Shown here: positions 49,009 to 57,879 of the stretch, piece by piece
Numbering within the stretch: the stretch's first letter is position 1
How the letters are laid out: each line of letters starts with the position of its first letter
Assembly (NCBI GenBank): GCA_036501145.1
Contig: DASYAV010000127.1
Coordinates: forward strand, 62,001 to 126,000
Reading direction: 5' to 3'
DNA length: 64,000 nt
Source of the DNA: PALSA-505 sp036501145
GTDB lineage: Bacteria > Actinomycetota > Actinomycetes > Streptosporangiales > Streptosporangiaceae
Notes under the pieces: model-generated
The model's input: only the letters and a program-made list of their open reading frames with translations
What the model was told of the DNA's origin: nothing
Databases searched by the model: none
Made by a program: the position numbers and the translations under genes

Positions 49009-49854
49009 ATGCCTGTTCAGGTTGGCACCTCCGGCTGGCAGTACCGCGACTGGCGGGGCCTGCTGTACCCGCCCGGGCTCGGCCAGACCCGCTGGCTCGA
49101 GCACTACGCGCGGCACTTCGGCACGGTCGAGAACAACGGCTCCTTCTACCGGCTGCCCGCCCAGGCCACCTTCGCCGGATGGCGGGACCACACGCCGGAC
49201 GGCTTCGTCATGGCGGTCAAGGCGAGCCGCTACCTCACCCACGTCAGGCGGCTGCGGGATCCGGACGAGCCGGTCGAGCGGCTGATCCGCGCGGCCGCCC
49301 CGCTCGGCGGCAGGCTCGGCCCTGTGCTGCTCCAGCTGCCACCCAGCCTGCCCGCCGACCCGGGGGCGCTGGACGGCTGCCTGGCCGCGTTCGCAAGGTT
49401 CCGGCTGGCCCCGGACGGCGAATTGATGCGCCCCGGCCAGCCCGGCGCGCGGGCCGCCCGGAGGATCCGCGTCGCGGTCGAGTTCCGGCACGACTCGTGG
49501 TGGGACGGCGAGACCGAGCGGGTGCTGGCACGGCACGGCGCCGCGCTGTGCTGGGCGGACCGGCACGGCCGGCCGGTCACGCCGCTGTGGCACACGGCCG
49601 GCTGGGGCTACCTGCGGTTCCACGAGGGTGCGGCGCAGCCGTGGCCCCGGTACGGCGAGCAGGCGCTGGGCAGCTGGGTGGAGCGGATCGCGGCCGGCCG
49701 GCCGGACGGGGCGGACCTGCTGGTCTACTTCAACAACGACCCGGGCGGCGCCGCGCTCTACGACGCTGCCACGTTCGCGTCGCTGGCCCGGCGGGCGGGC
49801 CGCACGGTCACCCCCACCTGGGCGCCGGACGGCAGCGACCCGGCCAGGGTATGA
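49009..49854 (+). CDS. DUF72 family protein
   Basis: A 281-residue TIM-barrel protein of DUF72 (YecE-like). Signatures are VGTSGWQYRDWRGLLYPPG at the N-terminus, HFGTVENNGSFYRLP, FVMAVKASRYLTHVRRL, LGPVLLQLPPSL, VAVEFRHDSWW, and C-terminal DLLVYFNNDPGGAALYDA. Function is unknown; members often sit beside Fe-S or DNA-repair genes, and here a DinB-type polymerase follows 8 bp later. ATG 49009 gives the family N-terminus; the extra upstream residues of the open frame lie in the divergent promoter. No ribosome site is obvious. Confidence 0.9.
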   Translation: MPVQVGTSGWQYRDWRGLLYPPGLGQTRWLEHYARHFGTVENNGSFYRLPAQATFAGWRDHTPDGFVMAVKASRYLTHVRRLRDPDEPVERLIRAAAPLGGRLGPVLLQLPPSLPADPGALDGCLAAFARFRLAPDGELMRPGQPGARAARRIRVAVEFRHDSWWDGETERVLARHGAALCWADRHGRPVTPLWHTAGWGYLRFHEGAAQPWPRYGEQALGSWVERIAAGRPDGADLLVYFNNDPGGAALYDAATFASLARRAGRTVTPTWAPDGSDPARV

Positions 49855-49861
49855 CTGGAGG

Positions 49862-52800
49862 GTGCCTACCTGGGTGCTGCACATGGACCTGGACCAGTTC
49901 ATCGCCGCGGTCGAGATGCTGCGCCGTCCCGAGCTGCGCGGGCGGCCGGTCATCGTCGGCGGCGACGGCGACCCGGCCAAGCGCGGCGTGGTCAGCACCG
50001 CGTCGTATCCGGCGCGCGAGTTCGGCGTGCGGTCCGGCATGGCGCTGCGCACCGCGGCCCGGCGCTGCCCGGACGCGGTGTTCCTGCCGGTGGACGCCGA
50101 AGCCTACGAGGCCGTCTCGGCCGAGGTCATGGCGGAGCTGCGGGACACCGGGGCGGCGGTGGAGGTGCTCGGCTGGGACGAGGCGTTCCTCGGTGTGGAC
50201 ACCGGCGACCCCGAGGGGTTCGCCCGCGCCATGCAGCAGCGGATCCGGGCCCGCACCGAACTGGACTGCAGCGTCGGGATCGGCGAGAACAAGCTGCAGG
50301 CCAAGCTGGCCACCGGGTTCGGCAAGCCCGCCGGCGTGTTCCGGCTGACCTACGCGAACTGGGACGAGGTGCTCGGCCCGCGCGCCCCTGACGCGCTGTG
50401 GGGAATCGGGGTGAAGACCGCCCGGAAGCTGGCCGGGCTCGGCATCGTCACCGTCAGGGAACTCGCGGCCGCCGACCCGGGTGCGCTGGCGGCCGAGTTC
50501 GGCCCGGTGACCGGGCCGTGGCTGGTGCTGCTGGCCCGCGGGCACGGCGAGCGGGAGGTGGACGCCGCCCCTTACGAGGCCCGCTCGCACGGCCGGGAGG
50601 TCACCTTCCAGCAGAACATCACCGACTGGGGGCAGGTGCCCGGCGAGGTGTCCCGGCTGGCCGGGCAGGTCGCCGGCGAGCTGGCCGGGCTGGGCCGCCC
50701 GGCCGTGCGGGTCGTGGTCAAGGTGCGCTACGCCCCGTTCATCACCCAGACGCACGGCCACCCGCTGGACGAGCCCACCGACGACGACGCCGCCATCACC
50801 GCCGCGGCGCTGGCCGCACTGGGGCAGTTCACCGGCCGCCGGCCGGTCCGGCTGCTCGGGGTGCGCGCCGAGTTCGGGTCCACGGCGTTATCCGGCAAAA
50901 TGAGCCACCGCCGTGACCTTGCCCCGGGTCACAGAGGGCAGGATGGTGCCGTGACGCATTTCCATGATCTTCAGGAGTACATGTCGGTCCCCCGGGTCGA
51001 AGCCCTGGCGCTGGCCCCGGACGGGAGCCGGCTCGTCGCCGCCGTCAAGGGTCTCGCACCGGACCGGACGACGTTCATGTCGGCGCTGTGGGAGATCGAT
51101 CCGGCCGGCGAGCGGCCGCCGCACCGGCTGACCCGGTCCGCGGCGGGAGAGTCCAGCCCGGTCTTCCTGCCGGACGGGACGCTGCTGTTCGTCTCGTCCC
51201 GGCCGGATGCGGCCAAGGCTGACTCAGAGGACGCGGACGGGGAGAAGGACAAGCCCGCGCTGTGGGCGCTGCCCGCGGCCGGCGGCGAGGCCCGCCGGGT
51301 GGCCGGCCGCCCGGGCGGTGTCGGCGGCCCGGTGGTGGCCGGCCAGGCCGGCGCGGTCGTGTTCACCGCGGCCACGCTGCCCGGCGGCGCCGACGACGAC
51401 GCGGGCCGGCGCAAGCAGCGCAGCAAGGCCGGGGTGTCGGCGATCCTGCACGACAGCCACCCGATCCGGTTCTGGGATCACCAGCTCGGCCCGGACGAGC
51501 CACGGCTGTTCCTGCTCGAGCCGGCCGCCCTCAGCGGCGCCGGGGCCGGGCCGCCCGAGGCCCAGGGAACTGCGGGCGGCGGCGCGGCGGCCCGCGACCT
51601 GACCCCGGAGCCCGGGCAGGCGCTGGTGGATCAGCGGGCCGAGCTGACGCCCGACGGCAGCACCGTGCTGACCGGCTGGCTGGTGCCGGACGGCCGCGGC
51701 GGGCAGCGCGCGGAGGTGGCCGCGATCGACTGCGCCACCGGCGCGCGGCGCACCCTGGTGGGCCGCGAGGACACCGACGTCTCCGGGCCGGTGGCCGGCC
51801 CGGACGGCCGCGCCGTCATCTGCCGCGCGGAACGGCACGGCTCGCTGGCCGAGCCACCCCAGCCGACCCTGTGGCTGGTGCCGCTGGACGGCACAGCGCC
51901 CCGCGACCTGCTGCCCGAGCACGACCTGTGGCCGGGCCGGCCGGCCTGGTCACCGGACGCGGGGACGGTGTACTTCGCCGCCGACCAGCGCGGCCGGGCG
52001 CCGGTCTTCGCGCTGGACCTGGCCACCGGCTCGGTGACCCGGCTGACCCAGGACGACGCCGCCTACGCCGACCTGGCCGTGGCCCCGGACGGGCGCACGC
52101 TGTACGCGCTGCGGTCCGCGATCGGCGCGCCGCCCGCGCCCGCCCGCATCGACACCGCGACCGGCCAGGTCACCGTGCTGCCCGCGCCAGGTGCGACGCT
52201 GCCGCTGCCGGGCCAGGTCACCGAGATCAGCGCGGCCGCGCCGGACGGCACCGACATCCGCGGCTGGCTGGTGCTGCCCGCCGGCGCGAGCGGTGACCAC
52301 CCGGCGCCGCTGCTGCTGTGGGTGCACGGCGGCCCGTACTCCAGCTGGAACAGCTGGAGCTGGCGGTGGAACCCGTGGATCATGGCCGCGCACGGCTACG
52401 CGGTGCTGCTGCCGGACCCGGCGCTGTCCACCGGCTACGGCCAGCAGCACATCCGGCGCGGCCACGGCCGGTGGGGCGAGGTCACGTTCGACGACGTGAT
52501 GGCGATCACCGACGCGGCGGCCGGCCGGGACGACATCGACCAGTCCCGCACGGCGATGATGGGCGGGTCGTTCGGCGGCTACATGGCCAACTGGATCGCC
52601 GGGCACACCGACCGGTTCGACGCGATCGTGTCGCACGCCAGCCTGTGGAACTTCGACGCCATGGTCACCTCGGACGAGGGCTACTACTTCGCCAGGGAGT
52701 TCGGGGATCCCACCGACCAGCCCGCGCTGTGGCAGGCCAACGACCCGTCCGAGCACGCGGCGAAGATCCGCACCCCGATGCTGGTGATCCACGGCGACCG

Positions 52801-53005
52801 GGACTACCGGGTGCCGATCGGCAACGGGCTGTGGCTGTGGTGGGACCTGGTCCGCAACCAGGTGGAGGCCAAGTTCCTCTACTACCCGGACGAGAACCAC
52901 TGGATCCTCACGCCGGGCAACGCCACCGCATGGTACGAGACCGTGCTCGCCTTCCTGGCCCAGCACGTGCTCGGTGAGGAGTGGCAGCGGCCGCAGCACG
53001 TCTGA
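49862..53005 (+). CDS. Fused ORF: DinB2-like Y-family DNA polymerase plus S9 peptidase
   Basis: One uninterrupted frame of 1047 residues. Residues 1-340 are a Y-family polymerase: VPTWVLHMDLDQFIAAVE (Asp9, Asp11), SYPAREFGVRSGM, GWDEAFLGVD (catalytic Asp-Glu), SVGIGENKLQAKLATGFGKP and a little-finger domain ending LLGVRAEFG. WVLHxDLDQF and GWDEA are, as I recall, the pattern of mycobacterial DinB2, whose steric gate is Leu; here that position is Ile14. A 20-odd residue linker (STALSGKMSHRRDLAPGHR) leads straight into an S9 peptidase from residue 364. No stop lies between. GTG 49862 is 8 bp after DUF72. Confidence 0.7.
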   Translation: MPTWVLHMDLDQFIAAVEMLRRPELRGRPVIVGGDGDPAKRGVVSTASYPAREFGVRSGMALRTAARRCPDAVFLPVDAEAYEAVSAEVMAELRDTGAAVEVLGWDEAFLGVDTGDPEGFARAMQQRIRARTELDCSVGIGENKLQAKLATGFGKPAGVFRLTYANWDEVLGPRAPDALWGIGVKTARKLAGLGIVTVRELAAADPGALAAEFGPVTGPWLVLLARGHGEREVDAAPYEARSHGREVTFQQNITDWGQVPGEVSRLAGQVAGELAGLGRPAVRVVVKVRYAPFITQTHGHPLDEPTDDDAAITAAALAALGQFTGRRPVRLLGVRAEFGSTALSGKMSHRRDLAPGHRGQDGAVTHFHDLQEYMSVPRVEALALAPDGSRLVAAVKGLAPDRTTFMSALWEIDPAGERPPHRLTRSAAGESSPVFLPDGTLLFVSSRPDAAKADSEDADGEKDKPALWALPAAGGEARRVAGRPGGVGGPVVAGQAGAVVFTAATLPGGADDDAGRRKQRSKAGVSAILHDSHPIRFWDHQLGPDEPRLFLLEPAALSGAGAGPPEAQGTAGGGAAARDLTPEPGQALVDQRAELTPDGSTVLTGWLVPDGRGGQRAEVAAIDCATGARRTLVGREDTDVSGPVAGPDGRAVICRAERHGSLAEPPQPTLWLVPLDGTAPRDLLPEHDLWPGRPAWSPDAGTVYFAADQRGRAPVFALDLATGSVTRLTQDDAAYADLAVAPDGRTLYALRSAIGAPPAPARIDTATGQVTVLPAPGATLPLPGQVTEISAAAPDGTDIRGWLVLPAGASGDHPAPLLLWVHGGPYSSWNSWSWRWNPWIMAAHGYAVLLPDPALSTGYGQQHIRRGHGRWGEVTFDDVMAITDAAAGRDDIDQSRTAMMGGSFGGYMANWIAGHTDRFDAIVSHASLWNFDAMVTSDEGYYFAREFGDPTDQPALWQANDPSEHAAKIRTPMLVIHGDRDYRVPIGNGLWLWWDLVRNQVEAKFLYYPDENHWILTPGNATAWYETVLAFLAQHVLGEEWQRPQHV
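50951..53005 (+). other. S9 peptidase module of the fused ORF, with possible own start
   Basis: From GTG 50951 the frame encodes a complete 684-residue S9 peptidase: THFHDLQEYMSVPRVEALALAPDG is the usual N-terminus, followed by a beta-propeller (to about residue 420) and the hydrolase with HGGPYSSWNSW, MMGGSFGGYMANW (Ser), HGDRDYRVPIGN (Asp) and DENHWILTP (His). In relatives this is, to my knowledge, a separate gene. AGGATGG lies just upstream of the GTG, so independent initiation within the long frame is plausible. Either a polymerase stop codon was lost or both products are made. Confidence 0.75.
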
Positions 53006-53016
53006 GGAGCGCCAGC

Positions 53017-53043
53017 GGTGCCGTGGCACCGGTGCCCGGGCAC
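53017..53043. terminator. Two adjacent hairpins between convergent genes
   Basis: GGTGCC-GT-GGCACC (53017-53030) and the palindrome GTGCCCGGGCAC (53032-53043) fill the 46-bp gap between the S9 peptidase stop and the convergent gene at 53052. They are candidates for a bidirectional terminator without a U-tract. Confidence 0.5.
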
Positions 53044-53051
53044 TGGCCGGG

Positions 53052-54062
53052 TCAGCCGGGCGGGCCGGGCTTGCGCACCTTCTTCGCCACCCGGTAACGC
53101 AGCCGCTGCCTGGCCATCTCGCTGCGGCCGGACTGCTCGTTGTCCAGCGCCTGCTGCCGGGCCAAAGTCAGGTCGGCGTGCGTCAGCAGCCCGTTGGCCA
53201 GCAGGAACTCGGGCAGCTCGCGCGGGTGCCCGCGCTCGGACCAGATGAAGCCCTGCAGCAGCTTCTTGTAGTCAGAGACCGCGCCCTCGCCGCTCAGGTC
53301 CAGCGCGATGACCACGTCGGTCATCGGCACCGGCTGCGCTGCCGCGGCGCCGAGGATGAACTCCTGGTAGTGGTAGGCCATCGCCAGCCGTGCGGTGGGA
53401 TTGCGGTCGAAGTACCGCCGTACCTGCGGCACCGCGTCGGGCCGGGGCTGGCTGCCGCGGCGGACCGGCGACCCGCTGGTGCGGACCCGCTCCTCCTGGG
53501 TGGCGGGCTGCTCGTGCCCGCGCGGCCGCGCCCCGCCGGTGTTCCGCACCGGCGCCTCCAGCCGCAGCGGCAGCACCCAGTGGCCGACGCTGATCAGCCA
53601 CGGCCCCTCCTCCAGCACCACCGGCAGCGTCTCGTAGTGCTGGGCCGGCGCCACCGGCAGCACCCGCTGGGCCGCGGTCCGCACCGTGCGGTGGTCCTGC
53701 CCGCTGTCGCTGGTGTGCGTGGCCAGGTAGACCCGGTGCGTCGGGTCCCGGCTGAACAGCTCCCAGCGGTGGTGCACGTAGCGCAGCCCGGCGCACCGCG
53801 GCGAGCGGTGCAGGGTGAGGTCGGCGTTGCCGGACAGCAGGCCGCGGTCCAGCCAGGTGATCTCGTCGGGCGGGCAGCTCAGCCAGGCGCCCCGGTGGGC
53901 CGACCAGATGAACAGGCGGCCCACCGCGGCATCCCCGCCACCGGGCGGCGGTGGCGGAGTCCCGTCTGGTTCATCCGGCTTCGCGATGCCTGCCAGAGTA
54001 ATTCGTGATCGCGGCGATCCGGGACTCGCGGGCCGCGACACGAGCGCCGGCGGCGTGGTCAC
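53052..54062 (-). CDS. Hypothetical protein co-translated with FHA protein
   Basis: A 336-residue soluble protein of no family I recognise. Residues 1-45 are Pro/Gly-rich; residues 46-180 form an ordered domain (GRLFIWSAHRGAWLSCPPDEITWLDRGLLSGNADLTLHRS, YVHHRWELFSRDPTHRVYLATH); an Arg/Pro/Gly linker follows; and residues 240-336 are helical (AMAYHYQEFILGAAA, DYKKLLQGFIWSERGHPRELPEFLL, ARQQALDNEQSGRSEMARQRLRYRVAKK). GTG 54062 overlaps the FHA gene stop (GTGA), so the two are made together and may form a complex. The basic C-terminus could bind nucleic acid or phosphoprotein. Confidence 0.75.
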   Translation of the reverse strand: MTTPPALVSRPASPGSPRSRITLAGIAKPDEPDGTPPPPPGGGDAAVGRLFIWSAHRGAWLSCPPDEITWLDRGLLSGNADLTLHRSPRCAGLRYVHHRWELFSRDPTHRVYLATHTSDSGQDHRTVRTAAQRVLPVAPAQHYETLPVVLEEGPWLISVGHWVLPLRLEAPVRNTGGARPRGHEQPATQEERVRTSGSPVRRGSQPRPDAVPQVRRYFDRNPTARLAMAYHYQEFILGAAAAQPVPMTDVVIALDLSGEGAVSDYKKLLQGFIWSERGHPRELPEFLLANGLLTHADLTLARQQALDNEQSGRSEMARQRLRYRVAKKVRKPGPPG

Positions 54063-55219
54063 CCGGCCCCGATCTCCACCCGGGACAGCGGCGCGCCCCC
54101 CTGGCGGCCCCAGCGGATCAGGTCGCCGTGCCGGACCGGGTGCTCGCTCACCACCGGCTGGCCGTTCAGGATGAGCCCGTTGCGGCCCAGGTTGCTGACC
54201 CACCACTGGCCACCGGAGTAGTTGAACCTGGCGTGTTCCCTGGAGATCGTGGCCACCTGCGGCAGCGGCAGGTCCACCGATCCCCGCCCGGCGACCGCGC
54301 CGGACGCGGTGGTCTGCACCACCGATTCGCCGGTGACCAGGCTGAGCAGCGGGACCGGCGGCGGCCGCAGCTCGGCCACCGTCGGCAGCCAGTCCGCCTG
54401 CGGGCTCAGCACGTCCCCCGTGCTGGTGCAGCCGTCGTGGGCGTGCGGGAAGCTGCCCTCGGCCAGGCCGGGCGGCGCCTGCTGGCGGCCATCGCCCGGC
54501 CGGCCGGCCATCGCCGGAGCCCGCCCGGCCGGCGCCGGCGCGGCGGCCGCCGCCACCGGAGGCCGGTACCCGGCCGCGGCGCCCGGCCGCTGGGCACCCG
54601 GTGCCGCCCCGGTGGGCACCGTCCTGCCCTGGCGCAGCTGATAGCGGCCCAGGAGCACCGACGGGTCGCCGGTGATCGCCACCTCGGCGGGTCCCGAGCC
54701 GGTGAACCTGGCGCCGTGCGCGGCCACCTGGTCCACGTACACCTCGGTCGCGCTGGCGCTGGCCAGCGCGATGTCGATCACGTCGCTGAGCGAGGCGTAG
54801 TCGGCCGGGTTCAGGTGCACGGCGACCGCGTTCGGGGCCAGCAGCGCGCCGCTCGGCGTGGTCACGAACACGTCAGGCAGGTGGCGCATGGCCAGCCGCA
54901 GCACATCCTGGCCGTCCCGCCACGGCCGGGTGGCCAGCTGCCGCACCCACGGATGGTCCGCGCCGAACCCCATCGACCGCAGCGACAGCACCGCCCCGAT
55001 GCCGAGCGCGGCGAACAGCACCAGCAGCGCGGTGCCGCCGACCAGCGATCCGGTCAGGTAGAGCAGCACGGCCCAGCATCCGGCCAGGCCGGCCACGATC
55101 AGCCCGCGCCTGCGGCGGCGCGGCGGCAGCCCACCGTAAGGCGGGCCACCGTAGGGCGGGCCGCCATAGGGCGGGCGGCGCGGCGCTTCCCTGGGCATGG
55201 CCTCCCCGTGTTCGATCAT
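54059..55219 (-). CDS. Membrane-anchored FHA-domain protein
   Basis: A 386-residue protein. A PPYGG-repeat N-terminus is followed by an Arg cluster and two membrane segments (LIVAGLAGCWAVLLYLTGSLVGGTALLVLFAALGIGAVLSL, about residues 39-80). A middle cytoplasmic domain (residues 85-190) and an Ala/Pro linker precede a C-terminal FHA domain (about 295-380) with ISREHARF (Ser/His phosphothreonine contacts), NLGRNGLILNG and HGDLIRWG. FHA domains read Ser/Thr kinase signals. ATG 55219 follows GGAGACGAG. It is coupled to the hypothetical gene downstream; no kinase gene is adjacent. Confidence 0.87.
   Translation of the reverse strand: MIEHGEAMPREAPRRPPYGGPPYGGPPYGGLPPRRRRRGLIVAGLAGCWAVLLYLTGSLVGGTALLVLFAALGIGAVLSLRSMGFGADHPWVRQLATRPWRDGQDVLRLAMRHLPDVFVTTPSGALLAPNAVAVHLNPADYASLSDVIDIALASASATEVYVDQVAAHGARFTGSGPAEVAITGDPSVLLGRYQLRQGRTVPTGAAPGAQRPGAAAGYRPPVAAAAAPAPAGRAPAMAGRPGDGRQQAPPGLAEGSFPHAHDGCTSTGDVLSPQADWLPTVAELRPPPVPLLSLVTGESVVQTTASGAVAGRGSVDLPLPQVATISREHARFNYSGGQWWVSNLGRNGLILNGQPVVSEHPVRHGDLIRWGRQGGAPLSRVEIGAG
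55131..55175. repeat. Three 15-bp tandem repeats encoding PPYGG
   Basis: Copies at 55131-55145, 55146-55160 and 55161-55175 differ by one to three bases. They encode the PPYGG motif at the cytoplasmic N-terminus of the FHA protein, a region prone to length change. Confidence 0.8.
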
Positions 55220-55395
55220 CTCGTCTCCGTTCCGGTCTGCCGGGCTCGTGCTTCACAATGCGGATCCGCGGGCCCGCGGGTCAACAGATCCGGCCCACTT
55301 GCCAGGGATCTGGAAGTTGCGCCTGACCGGGAGATTTGGGACTTCGGGTCAGGGCGGTGCGACGGGCGGCGGGCGAATGCGGGAGTATCGACCGG

Positions 55396-56811
55396 GTGAG
55401 CGACAGCACAGCACAGGCCGCCGGGGCGATGGTGATCTTCGGGATCTCCGGCGACCTGGCCCGCAAGATGACGTTCCGGTCGCTGTACCGGCTCGAGGCC
55501 AGGGACCTGATCGGGTGCCCGGTCATCGGCGTGGCCAAGGACGACTGGACCGATGACCAGCTCCGCGCCGCGGCACGCAAAGCGCTCGATGAGTCAGGCG
55601 AAGCCGTCCAGGAAACAATCTTCGACCGGCTGGCCGCGCGGCTGAGTTACCTTTCCGGGGACTTCACCGACCTGGCGCTGTACCACCGGCTGGCCGACCG
55701 GCTCGCCGGGGTGCGGCGGCCGCTGTTCTACCTGGAGATCCCGCCGTCGCTGTTCGCGCCGGTGGTGCGGTCGCTCGGCCACGTGCGGCTGAACCGGGGC
55801 GCCACCGTGCTGGTGGAGAAACCGTTCGGGCACGACCTGGCCACGGCCCGGGAGCTGAACGCCGACCTGCACGAGGTGCTGGCCGAGGAGCAGATCCTGC
55901 GGATCGACCACTTCCTCGGCAAGCAGCCGGTGCTGGACATCCACTTCCTCCGGTTCGCCAACGCGCTGCTGGAGCCGGTGTGGAACCGCGAGCACGTCGC
56001 GGCGGTGCAGATCACCATGGCCGAGGACTTCGGGGTTGAGGACCGCGGCGCGTTCTACGACCGGGTGGGGGCGCTGCGCGACGTGGTGCAGAACCACCTG
56101 CTCCAGGTGCTGGCCCTGATCGCGATGGAGGCCCCGGTGGCGGCCGGGCCGGACCCGCTGTGGGACAAGAAGGTCGACGTGTTCCGGGCCATCCCGGACG
56201 TCGACCCGGCCCGCTGCGTGCTCGGCCAGTACGACGGCTACCAGAAGATCGCGGGCTGCGCGGCCGGATCGCGGACCGAGACGTACGTGGCCCTCCGGCT
56301 GGGCGTGGAGAACTGGCGCTGGTCCGGGGTGCCGTTCTTCATCCGGGCGGGCAAGGCGCTGGCCACCAAGGCCACCGAGGTGCGGGTGATCTTCAAGCGC
56401 ACGCCCCGGCTGGCCTTCCTGGAAGAGCCGCTGCACCCGCACGCCAACCAGCTGATCCTGCGCATCGACCCCAAGCCTGGGCTGCAGATGGTGCTGCTGT
56501 CCAAGGGCAAGGACGGCAATGTGTCCCGGGACGTGCACCTGGATCTGGAGTTCGCCGCCGAACTGGGCAAGCCGCCCGAGCCGTACGAACGGCTGCTCAG
56601 CGACGCGCTGGCGGGCGACCGCTCGCTGTTCACCAGGGAAGACGCGGTCGAGGAGACCTGGCGGCTGCTCCAGCCGCTGGTGGCGCGGCTGGAAGCGGGC
56701 ACCGCCCCGGAGAGCTACCCGCAGGGATCCTGGGGCCCGGCGGGGGCCGACGACCTCGTCCGCGGCCATCCGCCGTGGCACCTGCCCTGGCTGCCGAACC
56801 ACACCGCATAG
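55396..56811 (+). CDS. zwf: Glucose-6-phosphate dehydrogenase (paralogue 2)
   Basis: A 471-residue enzyme with IFGISGDLARKMTFRSLYRLE (nucleotide loop), VEKPFGHDL, RIDHFLGKQPVLDIHFLRFAN, NREHVAAVQITMAEDFGVEDRG, FFIRAGKAL and HPHANQLILRIDPKPGLQM. The GISGDLARK loop and C-terminal HPHANQL block mark a different subgroup from the G6PDH at 42590. GTG 55396 gives the expected N-terminus. It lies 12 bp before gnd, so these two make an oxidative pentose-phosphate pair supplying NADPH. It is divergent from the FHA gene across 176 bp. Confidence 0.92.
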   Translation: MSDSTAQAAGAMVIFGISGDLARKMTFRSLYRLEARDLIGCPVIGVAKDDWTDDQLRAAARKALDESGEAVQETIFDRLAARLSYLSGDFTDLALYHRLADRLAGVRRPLFYLEIPPSLFAPVVRSLGHVRLNRGATVLVEKPFGHDLATARELNADLHEVLAEEQILRIDHFLGKQPVLDIHFLRFANALLEPVWNREHVAAVQITMAEDFGVEDRGAFYDRVGALRDVVQNHLLQVLALIAMEAPVAAGPDPLWDKKVDVFRAIPDVDPARCVLGQYDGYQKIAGCAAGSRTETYVALRLGVENWRWSGVPFFIRAGKALATKATEVRVIFKRTPRLAFLEEPLHPHANQLILRIDPKPGLQMVLLSKGKDGNVSRDVHLDLEFAAELGKPPEPYERLLSDALAGDRSLFTREDAVEETWRLLQPLVARLEAGTAPESYPQGSWGPAGADDLVRGHPPWHLPWLPNHTA

Positions 56812-56823
56812 GAGGATGGGCCA

Positions 56824-57858
56824 ATGGTGACAAGCAACCCAATGCAGCTCGGCATGGTCGGGCTGGGGCGGATGGGAGCCAACCTCGTCCGCCGCCTGAT
56901 GCGTGACGGGCACCACTGCGTGGTCTACGACGTGAACCCGGACGCCGTGCGGGCGCTGGAGGCCGACGGCGCGACCGGCGCCAGCTCGATGGCCGACTTC
57001 GCGGCCAAGCTGACCACGCCCAAGGCTGCCTGGGTGATGGTGCCGGCCGGCGACATCACCAGCCAGACGATCGACGAGCTGGCCGGGCACCTGCAGCAGG
57101 GCGACACGATCATCGACGGCGGCAACTCCTACTACCGCGACGACATCGCGCGGGCCAAGAGCCTGGCCGGCCGCGGCATCCACCTGATCGACTGCGGCAC
57201 CAGCGGCGGGGTATGGGGGCTGGACCGCGGCTACTGCCTGATGATCGGCGGCGAAGACGAGGCGGTGGACCGGCTGCGGCCGATCTTCGCCTCCATCGCG
57301 CCCGGGGTGGACTCCGCGCCGCGCACCCCCGGCCGCAGCGGCGACCCGTCCGCCGCCGAGCAGGGCTACCTGCACTGCGGACCGAACGGCGCGGGGCACT
57401 TCGTCAAGATGGTGCACAACGGCATCGAGTACGGCATGATGGCCGCCTTCGCCGAGGGGTTCAACATCCTGCGCAACGCGGGCGCCGGCACCAAGTCCGT
57501 CAAGGGCGACGCGGAGACCGCCCCGCTGGAGCAGCCGGAGTACTACCAGTACGACATCGACACCACCGCGGTGGCCGAGGTGTGGCGGCGCGGCAGCGTG
57601 GTCGGCTCGTGGCTGCTCGACCTGACCGCCGAGGCGCTGCACAAGTCTCCCGACCTGGCAGAGTTCTCCGGCCGGGTCTCCGACTCCGGCGAGGGCCGGT
57701 GGACGTCGATCGCGGCGATCGACGAAGGCGTGCCGGCGCCGGTGCTGACCAGCGCGCTGTACTCCAGGTTCGCCTCCCGCGGGCTTGACGAGTTCGCCGA
57801 CAAGGTGCTGTCGGCCATGCGCAAGGGCTTCGGCGGTCACGACGAGAAGAAATCGTGA
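56824..57858 (+). CDS. gnd: 6-phosphogluconate dehydrogenase, short form
   Basis: A 344-residue enzyme of the short (GndA/YqeC) class, which lacks the duplicated C-terminal half of the 470-residue form. It has the NAD(P) loop LGMVGLGRMGANLVRRL, DGGNSYYRDD, CGTSGGVWGLDRGYCLMIGG, and the active-site HCGPNGAGHFVKMVHNGIEYGMM (Lys and Asn). It decarboxylates 6-phosphogluconate to ribulose-5-phosphate. AGGAGG closely precedes ATG 56824, and the G6PDH stop is 12 bp upstream, so both share a transcript. A C-terminal Lys-rich tail ends the protein. Confidence 0.93.
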   Translation: MVTSNPMQLGMVGLGRMGANLVRRLMRDGHHCVVYDVNPDAVRALEADGATGASSMADFAAKLTTPKAAWVMVPAGDITSQTIDELAGHLQQGDTIIDGGNSYYRDDIARAKSLAGRGIHLIDCGTSGGVWGLDRGYCLMIGGEDEAVDRLRPIFASIAPGVDSAPRTPGRSGDPSAAEQGYLHCGPNGAGHFVKMVHNGIEYGMMAAFAEGFNILRNAGAGTKSVKGDAETAPLEQPEYYQYDIDTTAVAEVWRRGSVVGSWLLDLTAEALHKSPDLAEFSGRVSDSGEGRWTSIAAIDEGVPAPVLTSALYSRFASRGLDEFADKVLSAMRKGFGGHDEKKS

Positions 57859-57879
57859 CCTTCTCGCTACTGTGAGGGC

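Noticed and set aside
49628..49861. Upstream extension of the polymerase frame into the DUF72 gene
   Set aside because: The extension is out of frame with DUF72 and Arg/Ser/Pro-rich; family alignment begins at GTG 49862.
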